This document shows, one piece after another, positions 8,359 through 18,055 of a stretch of 64,000 nt of DNA (positions are counted from its first letter, which is position 1; the number at the start of each line of letters is the position of its first letter). This DNA is from DASWTL01 sp966250385 (GTDB lineage Bacteria > Bacteroidota > Bacteroidia > Sphingobacteriales > Sphingobacteriaceae), in assembly GCA_966250385.1 (NCBI GenBank), contig CBINHC010000004.1, positions 235,021 through 299,020 of the forward strand, written 5' to 3'. The notes below the pieces were generated by a model, which made no database searches, was not told the origin of the DNA, and saw only the letters and a program-made list of their open reading frames with translations. A program made the position numbers and the translations under genes.

Positions 8359-8889
8359 TTATTCCCTGGGTGTCGGCGGAACTTCCTGCGCATACTGGAG
8401 GATCTGGTCGACCTTTCCGGCTTTGTTGATCCGCCACACTTCATGGAGCGACACCGCGGTCGTGGTTCCGTCTTTTGATGTGTCCTCCTCGGTGGCCCAC
8501 AAGGCAACCCAGTTTTCTTTCCGGTCGGTGCTGCGGAGGCTCATCCAGGCATGCAGGGTGGTCTTTACCCGGGCAATGGAACTCCTGTACTTTTTCACGC
8601 CGGCAAGCATGCTGTCGCGGCCCTTCACAATGTCGCCGTTTGCCAGGTAGATCACTGCCGTATCGGCGAACCAGTCGGCGTGGCGGTCAAAAGAATTTTC
8701 ATCGTAGTCCTTCCAGAGCTGGAGAACCATCCGGGCATGGGCCGGATCCCCGATCTCGAAGCTCGAGGAATAGCTCGGTTTGTACGGGAAGGACCCGGAC
8801 TGGCCGCCCTGGTCCTGCGACCGTGCGGGGAGAGAGGCCGCACCCAGAACCAAGATGCAGCAGATCATGCATAACGTTAAACGTCTCAT
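8359..8889 (-). CDS. Exported NTF2/SnoaL-like protein
   Basis: 176 residues. N-terminal signal peptide MRRLTLCMICCILVLGAA with likely cleavage after about residue 25. The mature part begins with a flexible Gly/Ser-rich stretch and then has the helix-then-cone layout of the NTF2-like (SnoaL/DUF4440) superfamily: DPAHARMVLQLWKDYDENSF, WFADTAVIYLANGDIVKGRD and a C-terminal sheet ending VDQILQYAQE. Such proteins are small ligand-binding or isomerase-like domains; the ligand is unknown. I took ATG at 8887-8889 because the frame upstream opens only with a TTG. It converges with DUF4197. Confidence 0.72.
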   Translation of the reverse strand: MRRLTLCMICCILVLGAASLPARSQDQGGQSGSFPYKPSYSSSFEIGDPAHARMVLQLWKDYDENSFDRHADWFADTAVIYLANGDIVKGRDSMLAGVKKYRSSIARVKTTLHAWMSLRSTDRKENWVALWATEEDTSKDGTTTAVSLHEVWRINKAGKVDQILQYAQEVPPTPRE

Positions 8890-9012
8890 AGGAACTGTTT
8901 TTTTAGGAAGTATCAGGTACAACGGGGGCGCCGGAATGAAATGACTTCTGCGGACTGCTTCTGAAGAGTGTTTTCGCGTATACCGTTAAAACAAAGGTGT
9001 TTCTGTTTTGCT

Positions 9013-9045
9013 TTGCGCTCGTTAAAAGAGATTGTGGTATCTTTG
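9013..9045 (+). promoter_or_regulatory. pruA promoter
   Basis: A perfect -7 box TATCTTTG (9038-9045) lies 19 bases before the pruA ATG. A TTG at 9013-9015 gives a 22-base spacer, slightly longer than the usual 19-21. Confidence 0.6.
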
Positions 9046-9064
9046 CGGCACCAATATAAATATT

Positions 9065-10699
9065 ATGCCCAAAGGATTTTTTAATGTGCCTACACCGGTC
9101 AATGAACCGGTTCTGAATTATGCCCCTGGCAGCCAAGAGCGCACCCTGCTGAAAGCAGCTATTAAGGAAGCCCGTTCTCAGGAAAAAGATATTCCAATGT
9201 ATATCGGCGGGGAGGAGGTCCGTACCGGGAACCGTGCGGCCCTGCGCCCGCCACATGACCACCAGCATATCCTCGGATATTACCATCAGGGTGACAAGTC
9301 ACATGTTGAGGCTGCGATCAATGCCGCCCTGGCTGCAAAAGCCGGATGGGAAAACCTGGGCTGGGAGCATCGCGCAGCGATCTTTCTGAAAGCGGCAGAC
9401 CTGATCGCCGGGAAATACCGCTATAAGCTGAATGCAGCTACCATGCTGGGACAGTCCAAGAATGCATACCAGGCAGAGATCGATTCAGCCTGTGAGATCA
9501 TAGACTTTCTGCGGTTCAATGTGAAATACATGTCGGAGATTTACATGCAGCAGCCTCCGGTCTCTCCCCGCGGCGTCTGGAACCGGGTGGAACAACGTCC
9601 GCTCGAAGGATTCGTATTCGCATTAACGCCGTTTAACTTTACCGCTATTGCGGGAAACCTGCCGACTTCTGCAGCCATGATGGGTAACGTGGTCGTCTGG
9701 AAACCATCCAATACCCAGATCTATTCCGCCCAGGTGCTGATGGAAATATTCCGCGAAGCGGGGGTTCCGGACGGCGTGATCAATCTGATCTACGTTTCCG
9801 GTCCTGTTGCCGGGGATGTGATATTCAATCATCCTGATTTCGCGGGGATCCATTTCACCGGATCCACCGGCGTATTCCAGGACATCTGGAAAACCATCGG
9901 AAATAACATTCACAGGTACAAGTCCTATCCGCGGATCGTGGGTGAGACCGGCGGAAAGGATTTCATCCTGATCCATGGCTCAGCAGACCCTGCACTGGCG
10001 GCCACTGCCGTTGTCCGCGGCTCATTTGAGTACCAGGGCCAGAAGTGTTCTGCTGCTTCCCGCGTATATGTGGCGCGGTCCGTATGGCCTCAGATTAAGG
10101 AGTCCATCCTGAAAGATCTGGCGACCATTAAAATGGGTCCGGTGGAGGACTTTACGAACTTCGTTAATGCCGTGATTGACGAAAAGTCTTTTGATAAACT
10201 GGTGACCTATATCGATGCAGCCAAAAAAGACGCTGATCTGGAAATAATCGCCGGCGGAAACTACGACAAGTCCAAAGGGTATTTCATTGAGCCGACCATC
10301 ATGGTCACCAAAGATCCGCGGTATGTCACGATGTGCGAGGAACTCTTCGGCCCGGTGCTGACCGTTTACGTGTATGAAGACGAGGCCTTTGATGAAGTTC
10401 TGGAGGTGATCGATACCACGTCCATCTATGCCCTCACCGGTGCGGTGATCGCGCAGGACCGGTATGTTATCGAGAAGGCCAGCCATGCCCTGCGAAATGC
10501 GGCCGGAAACTTTTACATTAATGATAAACCGACCGGGGCGGTTGTCGGTCAGCAGCCTTTCGGAGGTGCACGGGGTTCCGGTACCAATGATAAGGCGGGT
10601 TCCATGATCAACCTGCTTCGCTGGGTTTCTCCACGCTCGATCAAGGAAACCTTCGACGGTCCTGCAGACTACAGGTATCCGTTCCTCGACCAGGAATAA
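9065..10699 (+). CDS. pruA: L-glutamate gamma-semialdehyde dehydrogenase
   Basis: 544 residues, the single-domain PruA (ALDH4A1-like) rather than a PutA fusion. NAD-binding and catalytic motifs: ALTPFNFTAIAGNLPT, VVWKPSNTQ, HFTGSTGVF, the general-base Glu in GETGGKD, and the catalytic Cys in GQKCSAASRVY. The C terminus has GAVVGQQPFGGARGSGTNDK typical of this clade. It oxidises glutamate semialdehyde to glutamate with NAD+ in proline and ornithine breakdown. No putA/prodh gene lies next to it. Start MPKGFFNVPTP at 9065 is chosen because the promoter box lies within the upstream frame extension. A strong terminator follows. Confidence 0.95.
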   Translation: MPKGFFNVPTPVNEPVLNYAPGSQERTLLKAAIKEARSQEKDIPMYIGGEEVRTGNRAALRPPHDHQHILGYYHQGDKSHVEAAINAALAAKAGWENLGWEHRAAIFLKAADLIAGKYRYKLNAATMLGQSKNAYQAEIDSACEIIDFLRFNVKYMSEIYMQQPPVSPRGVWNRVEQRPLEGFVFALTPFNFTAIAGNLPTSAAMMGNVVVWKPSNTQIYSAQVLMEIFREAGVPDGVINLIYVSGPVAGDVIFNHPDFAGIHFTGSTGVFQDIWKTIGNNIHRYKSYPRIVGETGGKDFILIHGSADPALAATAVVRGSFEYQGQKCSAASRVYVARSVWPQIKESILKDLATIKMGPVEDFTNFVNAVIDEKSFDKLVTYIDAAKKDADLEIIAGGNYDKSKGYFIEPTIMVTKDPRYVTMCEELFGPVLTVYVYEDEAFDEVLEVIDTTSIYALTGAVIAQDRYVIEKASHALRNAAGNFYINDKPTGAVVGQQPFGGARGSGTNDKAGSMINLLRWVSPRSIKETFDGPADYRYPFLDQE

Positions 10700-10721
10700 G
10701 ATTTGCATACATAAGACAAGA

Positions 10722-10747
10722 GAGGCTCCCCGCACGGAGCCTTTTTT
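10722..10747 (+). terminator. pruA terminator
   Basis: GGCTCC (10724-10729) pairs with GGAGCC (10736-10741) around CCGCAC, followed by six T. It sits 23 bases after the pruA stop and just before the converging histidine-kinase gene. Confidence 0.88.
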
Positions 10748-10750
10748 GGC

Positions 10751-12490
10751 TTATAACGGTTCCCCTGAAGTTCCGGTCCGACCGTCCCGGGGGATCGTGA
10801 AAAAGAAGGTTGACCCTTTATCAGGGTTACTTTTCAGGCCCACCCGGCCGTGATGTCTCCGGATGATCTGATTGGTGATATACAGACCGACGCCCAGTCC
10901 GGAAATGACCGGCGATACCGAATCGACCCTGTAAAAACGGTCGAAAATGTGTTCCCGGTAATCTTCCGGTACGCCAATTCCCTGATCGATGACCTCGATG
11001 GTGACCTGCCTGTCGGTGACGAGCGTGTTGACTCTGACAAGATCCGCCCCCGGCGAATATTTTACGGCATTGACGAGGAAGTTTGTCAGCGCCTGCTCAA
11101 GGCGCAGTTTATCGCCGTTTACGGTCACTTCCGGTACGGCGCTCACGGAAACGATCCGGTGGGAACTGAACATGTGCTGTACATTTTCGATACTTTCTCC
11201 GACCATCTCTCGAAGAGAAAAAGGCGCAAAATTAAACTGAAGCCTCCCGGCCTGGATTTTCGAAACATCCAGCAGGTCGCTGATCAGGAAGTTTAGTTTC
11301 CGGACGTTGGCATTCGCCTTTTGCACAAACATCCGCTCCCTTTCGCCCAGCTTCGATTTGTCCAGCAGCTGAATGTACGCCTTTATGCTGGTGAGCGGGG
11401 TCTTCAGCTCGTGACTGGCGATACCGATGAACTCGTCTTTCTTCATTTCAAGCTGTTTCGTCAGCGTTAGCTCCTCAGTCATTTCGGATCGGCGCTTCAG
11501 CGTGCTTATGGATATGGCGAACATCAGTCCTGATATCGCAAGGCCGAAAAGGAGGATCAGGAAGGGTTGCCTTTTTTCAATTCTGGAGCCGAACCCGGTT
11601 GTGGATGCAACGACCATTTTCCAGACAGCCCCGGCGACCTTAATGTCCCGGGCGGCACGATATTCCTCAGCTCTTGCTCCGGACGGCGCATGCCCCGATG
11701 AGTACAGCAGGTTTTGCCGGGCTATTTCCGGGCTCGCATACAGATCGATTTCGATATCGTCAAAGTCCCTGAGGATCGCACGCATCAGGTCGTGGGCACG
11801 GAATGCGTTGTAGACAAATCCCCTGATCTGTTTTTTCCGGTCCTCAACCGAACGGATCCGCCCGGGGTCTTTATAAACGGGCAGGTACAACAGAAAGCCC
11901 GGCTGCACATTTTTACTGGTCTCCTGGACAAGGGTTACCTTTGCTTTGGTCATGGATGCCTCCCCGGACAACATCGCCCGGTCCATCGCTTCCCGGCGAT
12001 TGGATTCGCTGTACATGTCATATCCGAAAGCCCGCAGATTCATGGTGTTCATGGGCCGGATAAAAACAATGGGCGTCAGCCTGTCATTCCTGAAGCCGGA
12101 TCTGACCCGGAAGCCGGGGAACCCGAATTCATGCATTTCCTTTTCGACGCGGGGAACCTCCGCTTTTGAAATATACCGGGCGAAAGCGAGCGCCTGGATC
12201 CCGGGGTAATTTCGTTCCATCTGCAGATTATCGGTATACGAGGCCCATTCCTCGTAGCTGACTGTGTCTGCGGCATAGAAAAGTGACTGGCACCCTTTCA
12301 GGATCTGGATGTAATCAGTCAGCCTCTTTTGCACCGCGTCCCGGGCCTGCTGGACCCGCAGCTCGAACAGTCTGGCGCGCCTGTTCTCAGCAAGTACCGA
12401 TGACTGGTAGAATGCGAAAAAAGTGAAGGAGCTCAGTACTGCCAGGATGATCAAAGCGGGGTAATATGTCTTGAGAAGGTGTTTCAGCAT
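10751..12490 (-). CDS. CHASE-domain sensor histidine kinase
   Basis: 579 residues. Transmembrane helix 1 at about 10-30, an extracytoplasmic CHASE-type sensor at about 75-270 (YPGIQALAFARYI, FPGFRVR, IVFIRPMN), transmembrane helix 2 at about 307-328, then a cytoplasmic HisKA domain with H360 in IGIASHELKTPL and an HATPase_c domain with N box NFLVNAVKY, G1 DQGIGVP, F box FDRFYR and G2 GLGVGLYI. It should autophosphorylate on H360 in response to a small external ligand. No response regulator lies next to it, so it is an orphan kinase here. The start at ATG 12488-12490 gives a normal membrane-targeting N terminus. Possible control of the neighbouring SusCD locus is only positional inference. Confidence 0.92.
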   Translation of the reverse strand: MLKHLLKTYYPALIILAVLSSFTFFAFYQSSVLAENRRARLFELRVQQARDAVQKRLTDYIQILKGCQSLFYAADTVSYEEWASYTDNLQMERNYPGIQALAFARYISKAEVPRVEKEMHEFGFPGFRVRSGFRNDRLTPIVFIRPMNTMNLRAFGYDMYSESNRREAMDRAMLSGEASMTKAKVTLVQETSKNVQPGFLLYLPVYKDPGRIRSVEDRKKQIRGFVYNAFRAHDLMRAILRDFDDIEIDLYASPEIARQNLLYSSGHAPSGARAEEYRAARDIKVAGAVWKMVVASTTGFGSRIEKRQPFLILLFGLAISGLMFAISISTLKRRSEMTEELTLTKQLEMKKDEFIGIASHELKTPLTSIKAYIQLLDKSKLGERERMFVQKANANVRKLNFLISDLLDVSKIQAGRLQFNFAPFSLREMVGESIENVQHMFSSHRIVSVSAVPEVTVNGDKLRLEQALTNFLVNAVKYSPGADLVRVNTLVTDRQVTIEVIDQGIGVPEDYREHIFDRFYRVDSVSPVISGLGVGLYITNQIIRRHHGRVGLKSNPDKGSTFFFTIPRDGRTGTSGEPL

Positions 12491-12909
12491 AAAAAGGAAA
12501 GAAGAACTATCTGATTCGCTTAACTGTAAAAATAGTGATTTAAACTTCCCCGATGCTCCGGCTTTCCGTTGAGTAACATTTGCTTACGTTAAAAGTTTAG
12601 GCGGAAAACCCGCCGGAGGCCTTTTTTTTCGGGCAATTTTTTTAAAACAAATGCGCTTGCTTCTTAATTATTACTTCATTATATTAGTCCGTTAAACCGA
12701 TTGTCGATTTGGCATCCTGAAGCCAGATATCTTTATTTTTTTTGATTAATACCCCCGTGACGAAGTTTTTCGGACGGTTGCATTGTGGATTTAGTGGGCA
12801 AGTTGTGCTTTGAATAAGTCTTAGATGAGAGCGCCGTATAGTTGATTAACGATATTGAAATTATATAAACCTGTATATAATAATATTATCCAACTGAAAA
12901 TTAAACTTT
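12491..12909. other. Intergenic region between kinase and SusC (419 bp)
   Basis: AT-rich and without a convincing gene. It holds a short hairpin GGCGG-AAAAC-CCGCC (12600-12614) followed seven bases later by eight T (12622-12629), which could end a short RNA, and an AT-rich leader just before susC. No clear TAnnTTTG box was found for either divergent gene, so the susC promoter may need an activator. Confidence 0.5.
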
Positions 12910-15900
12910 ATGACTATGGTGTATTTTTTACTCCAACAAAAAAGGCGGGTGTTTTTGTCTCTACTGTGCCTTCTTGCCTCATTTCTAGCTTCGGCACAAA
13001 CAAAGATTACCGGAAAGGTGTTCGGCCGGGACGATGGTCTGCCGCTGATCGGCGCTACAGTGAAGGTGAAGGGAACTACGAACGGAGCTTCGACGGACGC
13101 CAACGGGACGTTTTCTCTCAGCGTCACACGTGGAAATGTACTGGTAGTCTCTTCGATCGGATATGAAAGCCAGGAAGTGGCGGTTACCGATCAGACCTCG
13201 TATAATATTACGCTTGAGCCGTCCGCAACTTCTCTGAATGAGGTCGTGGTGACGGGATACTCATCAGAACGCAGAAAGGATATTACGGGATCCGTTGCCG
13301 TCGTGGATGTGGAGGCCTTTGCCTCCATTCCTTCCGGGTCGACATCACAGTTGCTCCAGGGACAGGCTTCCGGGGTTACCGTAATTGCCCAGGGTGCTCC
13401 GGGTTCCAATGCGAACATTATGATCCGCGGTGTGACCTCCTTTGGTAACACGCAGCCGCTGGTTATCGTGGACGGGGTTCAGGGCAACCTGAATGACCTT
13501 AACGCGAACGACATCGCCTCTGTCCAGATCCTGAAGGATGCGGGCGCCGCCTCCATTTATGGTGTGCGTGGTGCCAACGGCGTGGTCGTCGTTACGACCA
13601 AACGTGGTAAGACCGGCGCGCCGGTGGTGACCTATGACGCTTATTATGGCGTGCAGCAGCCGCTTTCCGGAAATGTGTGGGATCTGATGTCTCCAACCGA
13701 GATGCAGTCCCTTTACGCCAGTGTAAATCCGACTGATCCGGTTTTTGGCCGGAGTCTGCCGGAGTGGCTGTATATGAACAATGCGAATGGTCAGGGCGGC
13801 TATGGCCGCCCCGGAATCGCAGGTGACGATCCTAGCCGGTATGATCAGACACGCTACCGCTTTGACGCCGCCAACGTTTATAATAACTACCAGATCGCGC
13901 AGGTGAACCGTGCGGGAACCGACTGGTTTCACGAGGTCTTCAAGACTGCTCCGCAACAGAGCCATACGCTCTCCGCAAGCGGTGGTACTGAAAACTCGAA
14001 CTACCTGTTCTCTGTGAACTACCTGAATCAGCAGGGTACCCTGATCGAGACCTATCTGAAACGATATGCGGTCCGGGTCAATACGTCCTTTAACATTGGA
14101 AAGCGGATCCGCATCGGGGAAAGCGCCTACCTGTTCAACAGGACGAATCCAGGATTTCCGGGCGGAAACCAGGACGAGGGTAACCCGATATCCTATACCT
14201 ACCGGACCCTTAATATGATCCCGGTATATGACATTCAGGGAAATTTCGCGGGAACCCGCCTGGGTACTGCGGAAATCGGCCAGGGTGTGAACCCGGTTGC
14301 CCAGATGAAACTTACCAACAATAACCGCCAGAACAACTGGAATATGACCGGTAACGTATTTGGCGAGGTGGATATCATCACGGGGCTGACCGCACGTACC
14401 ACCTTCGGGGGAACAATAAATAATAACTATTTCTCGAACTTCGGATATACGCCATACTATAACCGGGAAGGTTTCGACAGCCCGAACACCTACTACGAGG
14501 CGTCCCAGTACAACAGCAACTGGACCTGGACCAATACCTTAACCTACAGCAAGCTGATCGGTCAGCATAACCTGAAACTGCTGGCGGGTACCGAGGCTGT
14601 GAACGGCTACGGACGCGAGGTAGGAGGAAGGGCAAACGGTCTTTTTTCAAATGACTTCAACTACCTGATCCTTGGAAACGGTACACGTGACGTGACCAAC
14701 TACAGCCAGGTCAATCAGAATGCGCGGTTGTTTTCCGTCTTTGGCCGGGTAGACTATACTTTTGCGGATAAATACATCCTGGGTGCGACCATTCGCCGCG
14801 ACGGTGCTTCCGTGTTTGGTGAGAACAGCCGCTACGGTACGTTCCCGTCAGTCTCTCTCGGATGGCGCATGAGCGAAGAAAGCTTCCTGAAAAATGTCAC
14901 CTGGCTGGATGACCTGAAACTTCGCGGAAGCTACGGGATCATGGGTAACTACGTGAACGTGAACTACCAGAACCCGTTCACCCTGTTTAACCAGGGCTTC
15001 GGTCAATCCTACTACTCCATCGGCGGCGGAAATAACTCCACCGTACAGGGATTCTTCCAGTCGGGCGTCGGAAACCCGGATACCGGCTGGGAAGAGAACA
15101 TCGTAACGAATGCCGGATTCGATGTGACATTCCTGAATAACCAGTTCACCTTCTCGGCAGAGTGGTATAAAAAGAGTATCAACGGACTGCTGTTCCGGCA
15201 ACTGCTTCCGGCAACCGCCGGAGGTGCATCCGCGCCTATCGTGAACCTGGGCGATATCAAGAACACCGGTTTCGACGTTACAGCGGGTTATAACGGCGGT
15301 CAGAACGGTCTGTTCAGGTATAACGTCACGGCGAACATCACCACCTATAACAATGAAGTGGTGGCTGTTCCGGGCGGATTCTTCGATGCATCGAACTCCC
15401 GTTTAGGATTCCTGGTACGGAATGCGGTCGGACGTCCGGTAGGCTCGTTCTTCGGGTATGAGGTTGCAGGTATCTTCCAGAACCAGGCCGAGGTCGACGC
15501 CGCACCGGCGCAGACAGAAAAGGCAGTGGGCCGGTTCCGGTATCGCGATATCAACGGCGACGGAGAAATCACTCCGGATGACCGGAGTTTCTTTGGCGAT
15601 CCGAACCCTGATTTTACCTACGGTCTGAACCTGGGTGCAAGCTACAAGCAGTTTGATATTTCAACGATCCTTTACGGGTCTCAGGGAAATCAGGCGATCA
15701 ACTATGTCCGGTACTGGACGGATTTCATGGGAACCTTTATCGGCGGAAAAAGCCATGCGCTGATGAATGCCTGGTCACCGTCCAACCCGAATTCATCAAC
15801 TCCGATCGCTGAGACCGCCAATACATTCAGTACGACCGGCGTATTCAATTCCTATTATCTTGAAGACGCGTCTTTCCTGAAGATGCGGTCGCTGCAGATT

Positions 15901-16137
15901 GGATACACGCTGCCAACAGCAACCATGAGCCGGTTCGGAATCAAAAAGCTCAGAGTGTATGCGCAGGGAGCCAACCTGTTCACCATTACCAAATACTCCG
16001 GACTTGACCCTGAGCTTACTCCTTCGGGAAGTAACCTGAATCAGAACGGACAGCAAACCGCTGCATTTGGTATTGATTATGGCAATTACCCCAATAATCA
16101 AAAGAGCTTCCTGATGGGAGTTAACCTTTCCTTTTAA
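12910..16137 (+). CDS. SusC/RagA-type TonB-dependent outer-membrane transporter
   Basis: 1075 residues. Signal peptide ending FLASAQ, then a carboxypeptidase-regulatory-like beta domain (ITGKVFGRDDGLPLIGATV, about residues 33-110), a TonB-box-like NEVVVTGY, the plug (GQASGVTVIAQGAPGSNANI, IMIRGVTSFG, PLVIVDGVQ, VQILKDAGAASIYGVRGANG) and a long beta barrel ending FLMGVNLSF. With the SusD lipoprotein it forms a lid-and-barrel importer powered by TonB-ExbBD. There is no N-terminal STN signalling domain, so it is not the type that controls an ECF sigma factor. SusD follows 30 bases after the stop. Cargo is usually a glycan, but the oxidative genes downstream leave this open. Confidence 0.96.
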   Translation: MTMVYFLLQQKRRVFLSLLCLLASFLASAQTKITGKVFGRDDGLPLIGATVKVKGTTNGASTDANGTFSLSVTRGNVLVVSSIGYESQEVAVTDQTSYNITLEPSATSLNEVVVTGYSSERRKDITGSVAVVDVEAFASIPSGSTSQLLQGQASGVTVIAQGAPGSNANIMIRGVTSFGNTQPLVIVDGVQGNLNDLNANDIASVQILKDAGAASIYGVRGANGVVVVTTKRGKTGAPVVTYDAYYGVQQPLSGNVWDLMSPTEMQSLYASVNPTDPVFGRSLPEWLYMNNANGQGGYGRPGIAGDDPSRYDQTRYRFDAANVYNNYQIAQVNRAGTDWFHEVFKTAPQQSHTLSASGGTENSNYLFSVNYLNQQGTLIETYLKRYAVRVNTSFNIGKRIRIGESAYLFNRTNPGFPGGNQDEGNPISYTYRTLNMIPVYDIQGNFAGTRLGTAEIGQGVNPVAQMKLTNNNRQNNWNMTGNVFGEVDIITGLTARTTFGGTINNNYFSNFGYTPYYNREGFDSPNTYYEASQYNSNWTWTNTLTYSKLIGQHNLKLLAGTEAVNGYGREVGGRANGLFSNDFNYLILGNGTRDVTNYSQVNQNARLFSVFGRVDYTFADKYILGATIRRDGASVFGENSRYGTFPSVSLGWRMSEESFLKNVTWLDDLKLRGSYGIMGNYVNVNYQNPFTLFNQGFGQSYYSIGGGNNSTVQGFFQSGVGNPDTGWEENIVTNAGFDVTFLNNQFTFSAEWYKKSINGLLFRQLLPATAGGASAPIVNLGDIKNTGFDVTAGYNGGQNGLFRYNVTANITTYNNEVVAVPGGFFDASNSRLGFLVRNAVGRPVGSFFGYEVAGIFQNQAEVDAAPAQTEKAVGRFRYRDINGDGEITPDDRSFFGDPNPDFTYGLNLGASYKQFDISTILYGSQGNQAINYVRYWTDFMGTFIGGKSHALMNAWSPSNPNSSTPIAETANTFSTTGVFNSYYLEDASFLKMRSLQIGYTLPTATMSRFGIKKLRVYAQGANLFTITKYSGLDPELTPSGSNLNQNGQQTAAFGIDYGNYPNNQKSFLMGVNLSF

Positions 16138-16167
16138 TTGATGGCGGTCATGTTAAACAGAATTATT

Positions 16168-17979
16168 ATGAAAAGAAACTATTATAAAGTTGTTATTCCG
16201 TGTATCGCTGCCTCCCTGATCACAGCGTATGCATGTAAAAGAAGTTTCCTGGAAACTGAGCCGATGGGTCCTCTGAGCGAGTCGACCCTGGCAAACAGTG
16301 CAGGGGTGAACGGGCTCCTGATCGGTACCTATTCATTGCTGGACGGGGTTTACCAGGGCAACGGAAATCCGCTCGGACCGTGGGAATCCGCAGGATCCAA
16401 CTGGATCTACGGAAGCGTTGCCTCCGATGATTCCCATAAAGGATCAACCTACGGTGACCAGCCGGAAATTGAGCTGATCGAAGGTTATGCTTCGACCCCG
16501 GTACTGAACCACTTCAATTCGAAATGGCGGGCCGTGTACAACGGTATTCAGCGTGCGAACGACGTATTGCGCGTCATGCGCAAGGCTACCGATATTGCAC
16601 CGGCAGATACCATGCAGATCGCTGCCGAGGCGCGTTTCCTGCGCGGATTCTTTCACCTGGAGGCGATCAAGATGTGGGGCCCCAATGTCCCTTATGTACA
16701 TGAAGGGATCACATATACGGCCGGTAACTACAACGTGCCCAATGATCAGCCCATCTTTGCACAGGTCGAAGCCGACTTCAAATTCGCTGCAGACAACCTG
16801 ACCCCGACAAAGAGCCAGTTCGGACGGGTGAATTCCTGGGCGGCAAAAGCTTTCCTGGCAAAGACCCTGTTGTTTGAGGATAAGTATGCCGAAGCGAGAC
16901 CGATCCTGGCCGAAGTTGTCGCCATGGGCGTAAACAGCGCCGGCCAGAAATACGATCTTGTTGACTACGGCGATATGTTCAATCCCGAAACCCAGAACAA
17001 TGCCGAGGTGGTACTGGCTTACCAGTCCTCCACACAGGATAATGCAGGCGGCTGGAACGGCAATGCCGGAGATGCCCTGAACTTCCCCGGCGGAGGCCCT
17101 GCAAGTTGCTGCGGATTCAACCAGCCTTCTTTCAGCCTCGTTAATGCGTTCAAGGTTGACCCGGTTACCGGATTACCGCTGATCGATACCTATAATGATG
17201 TTGATCTGAAGAATGACCAAGGCATCCTGGGTAATGAACCGTTCACGCCTACGACCGAACCGATCGACCCGCGTCTTGACTGGACAGTCGGACGCCGGGG
17301 TATTCCATATCTTGACTGGGGCGTGCATCCGGGAGAGAGCTGGATCCGCGGCCAGGCCTCCGGCGGTCCTTACAGTCCAAAGAAAAGTATTTACTATAAA
17401 TCCGCACAGGCATCGACAAGTGACTTTTATGATGGCTGGGCGGCTAACCAGACGACTGCCAACAACATCAACCTGATGCGCTTTTCAGACGTAATCCTGA
17501 TGGCGGCGGAAGCCGAGGTCGAGGCCGGGTCGCTCGCGGAAGCCGAAAGACTGGTGAACCTGGTTCGCGCAAGGGCTGCACGTCCGGGCAGCATGGTGTA
17601 TACCTATGTTGATCCGAACGACCCTTCGAAAGGAAATACGACTACCCCGGCAGCTAACTACAAAGTCGGGCTGTATACTGGTCAGATCGCCGGTAGCCAG
17701 GCGTTCGCCCGGGAGGCCGTTCGGTTTGAGCGCCGTCTGGAGCTGGCTATGGAAGGTCACCGTTTCTTCGATCTGCAGCGGTGGGACAACGGAACCGGGT
17801 ACATGGCCAATATCCTCAATGCGTATATCGCGCATGAAACCAGTGTGCCGAACTTCGGTCCGGCATACCAGATCCTGAAGAATGCGAAGTTCACTCAGAA
17901 TCAGGATGAAGTGTTCCCGATCCCGCAGGCCCAGATCGATGCGAGCTCCAATACACTGAAGCCAAATCAGAATCGTTAA
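16168..17979 (+). CDS. SusD/RagB-type nutrient-binding outer-membrane lipoprotein
   Basis: 603 residues. Lipobox ITAYAC with C23 as the lipidated residue. Family features: N-terminal FLETEPMGPLSESTL, the TPR-like helical core with AEARFLRGFFHLEAIKMWG and WAAKAFLAKTLLFEDKYAEA, LMRFSDVILMAAEAEVEAG, and C-terminal RFERRLELAMEGHRFFDLQRW and EVFPIPQAQID. It is the surface lid of the SusC channel. I start at ATG 16168 because it places a normal lipoprotein signal; in-frame codons further up (TTG 16138, ATG 16141 and 16150) add residues without purpose. A strong terminator follows at 18002. Confidence 0.95.
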   Translation: MKRNYYKVVIPCIAASLITAYACKRSFLETEPMGPLSESTLANSAGVNGLLIGTYSLLDGVYQGNGNPLGPWESAGSNWIYGSVASDDSHKGSTYGDQPEIELIEGYASTPVLNHFNSKWRAVYNGIQRANDVLRVMRKATDIAPADTMQIAAEARFLRGFFHLEAIKMWGPNVPYVHEGITYTAGNYNVPNDQPIFAQVEADFKFAADNLTPTKSQFGRVNSWAAKAFLAKTLLFEDKYAEARPILAEVVAMGVNSAGQKYDLVDYGDMFNPETQNNAEVVLAYQSSTQDNAGGWNGNAGDALNFPGGGPASCCGFNQPSFSLVNAFKVDPVTGLPLIDTYNDVDLKNDQGILGNEPFTPTTEPIDPRLDWTVGRRGIPYLDWGVHPGESWIRGQASGGPYSPKKSIYYKSAQASTSDFYDGWAANQTTANNINLMRFSDVILMAAEAEVEAGSLAEAERLVNLVRARAARPGSMVYTYVDPNDPSKGNTTTPAANYKVGLYTGQIAGSQAFAREAVRFERRLELAMEGHRFFDLQRWDNGTGYMANILNAYIAHETSVPNFGPAYQILKNAKFTQNQDEVFPIPQAQIDASSNTLKPNQNR

Positions 17980-18001
17980 TTAACTTTTTTGATATATATT
18001 T

Positions 18002-18038
18002 ATGGTAGAGGCAATTCTGTCTCTACCATTTTTTTTTA
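18002..18038 (+). terminator. Terminator after the SusCD pair
   Basis: ATGGTAGAG (18002-18010) pairs perfectly with CTCTACCAT (18021-18029) around a 10-base loop, followed by nine T. The ATG of the left arm opens a frame into the next gene but lies within this hairpin, so it is not a start. The next gene begins only 18 bases after the T run. Confidence 0.9.
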
Positions 18039-18055
18039 GCCATACCCTAAACCTC

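Noticed and set aside
18002..18055. Longer start for the ASPIC propeller protein at ATG 18002
   Set aside because: That ATG is part of the terminator hairpin and the extension disrupts the lipoprotein signal; ATG 18056 gives a proper lipobox.
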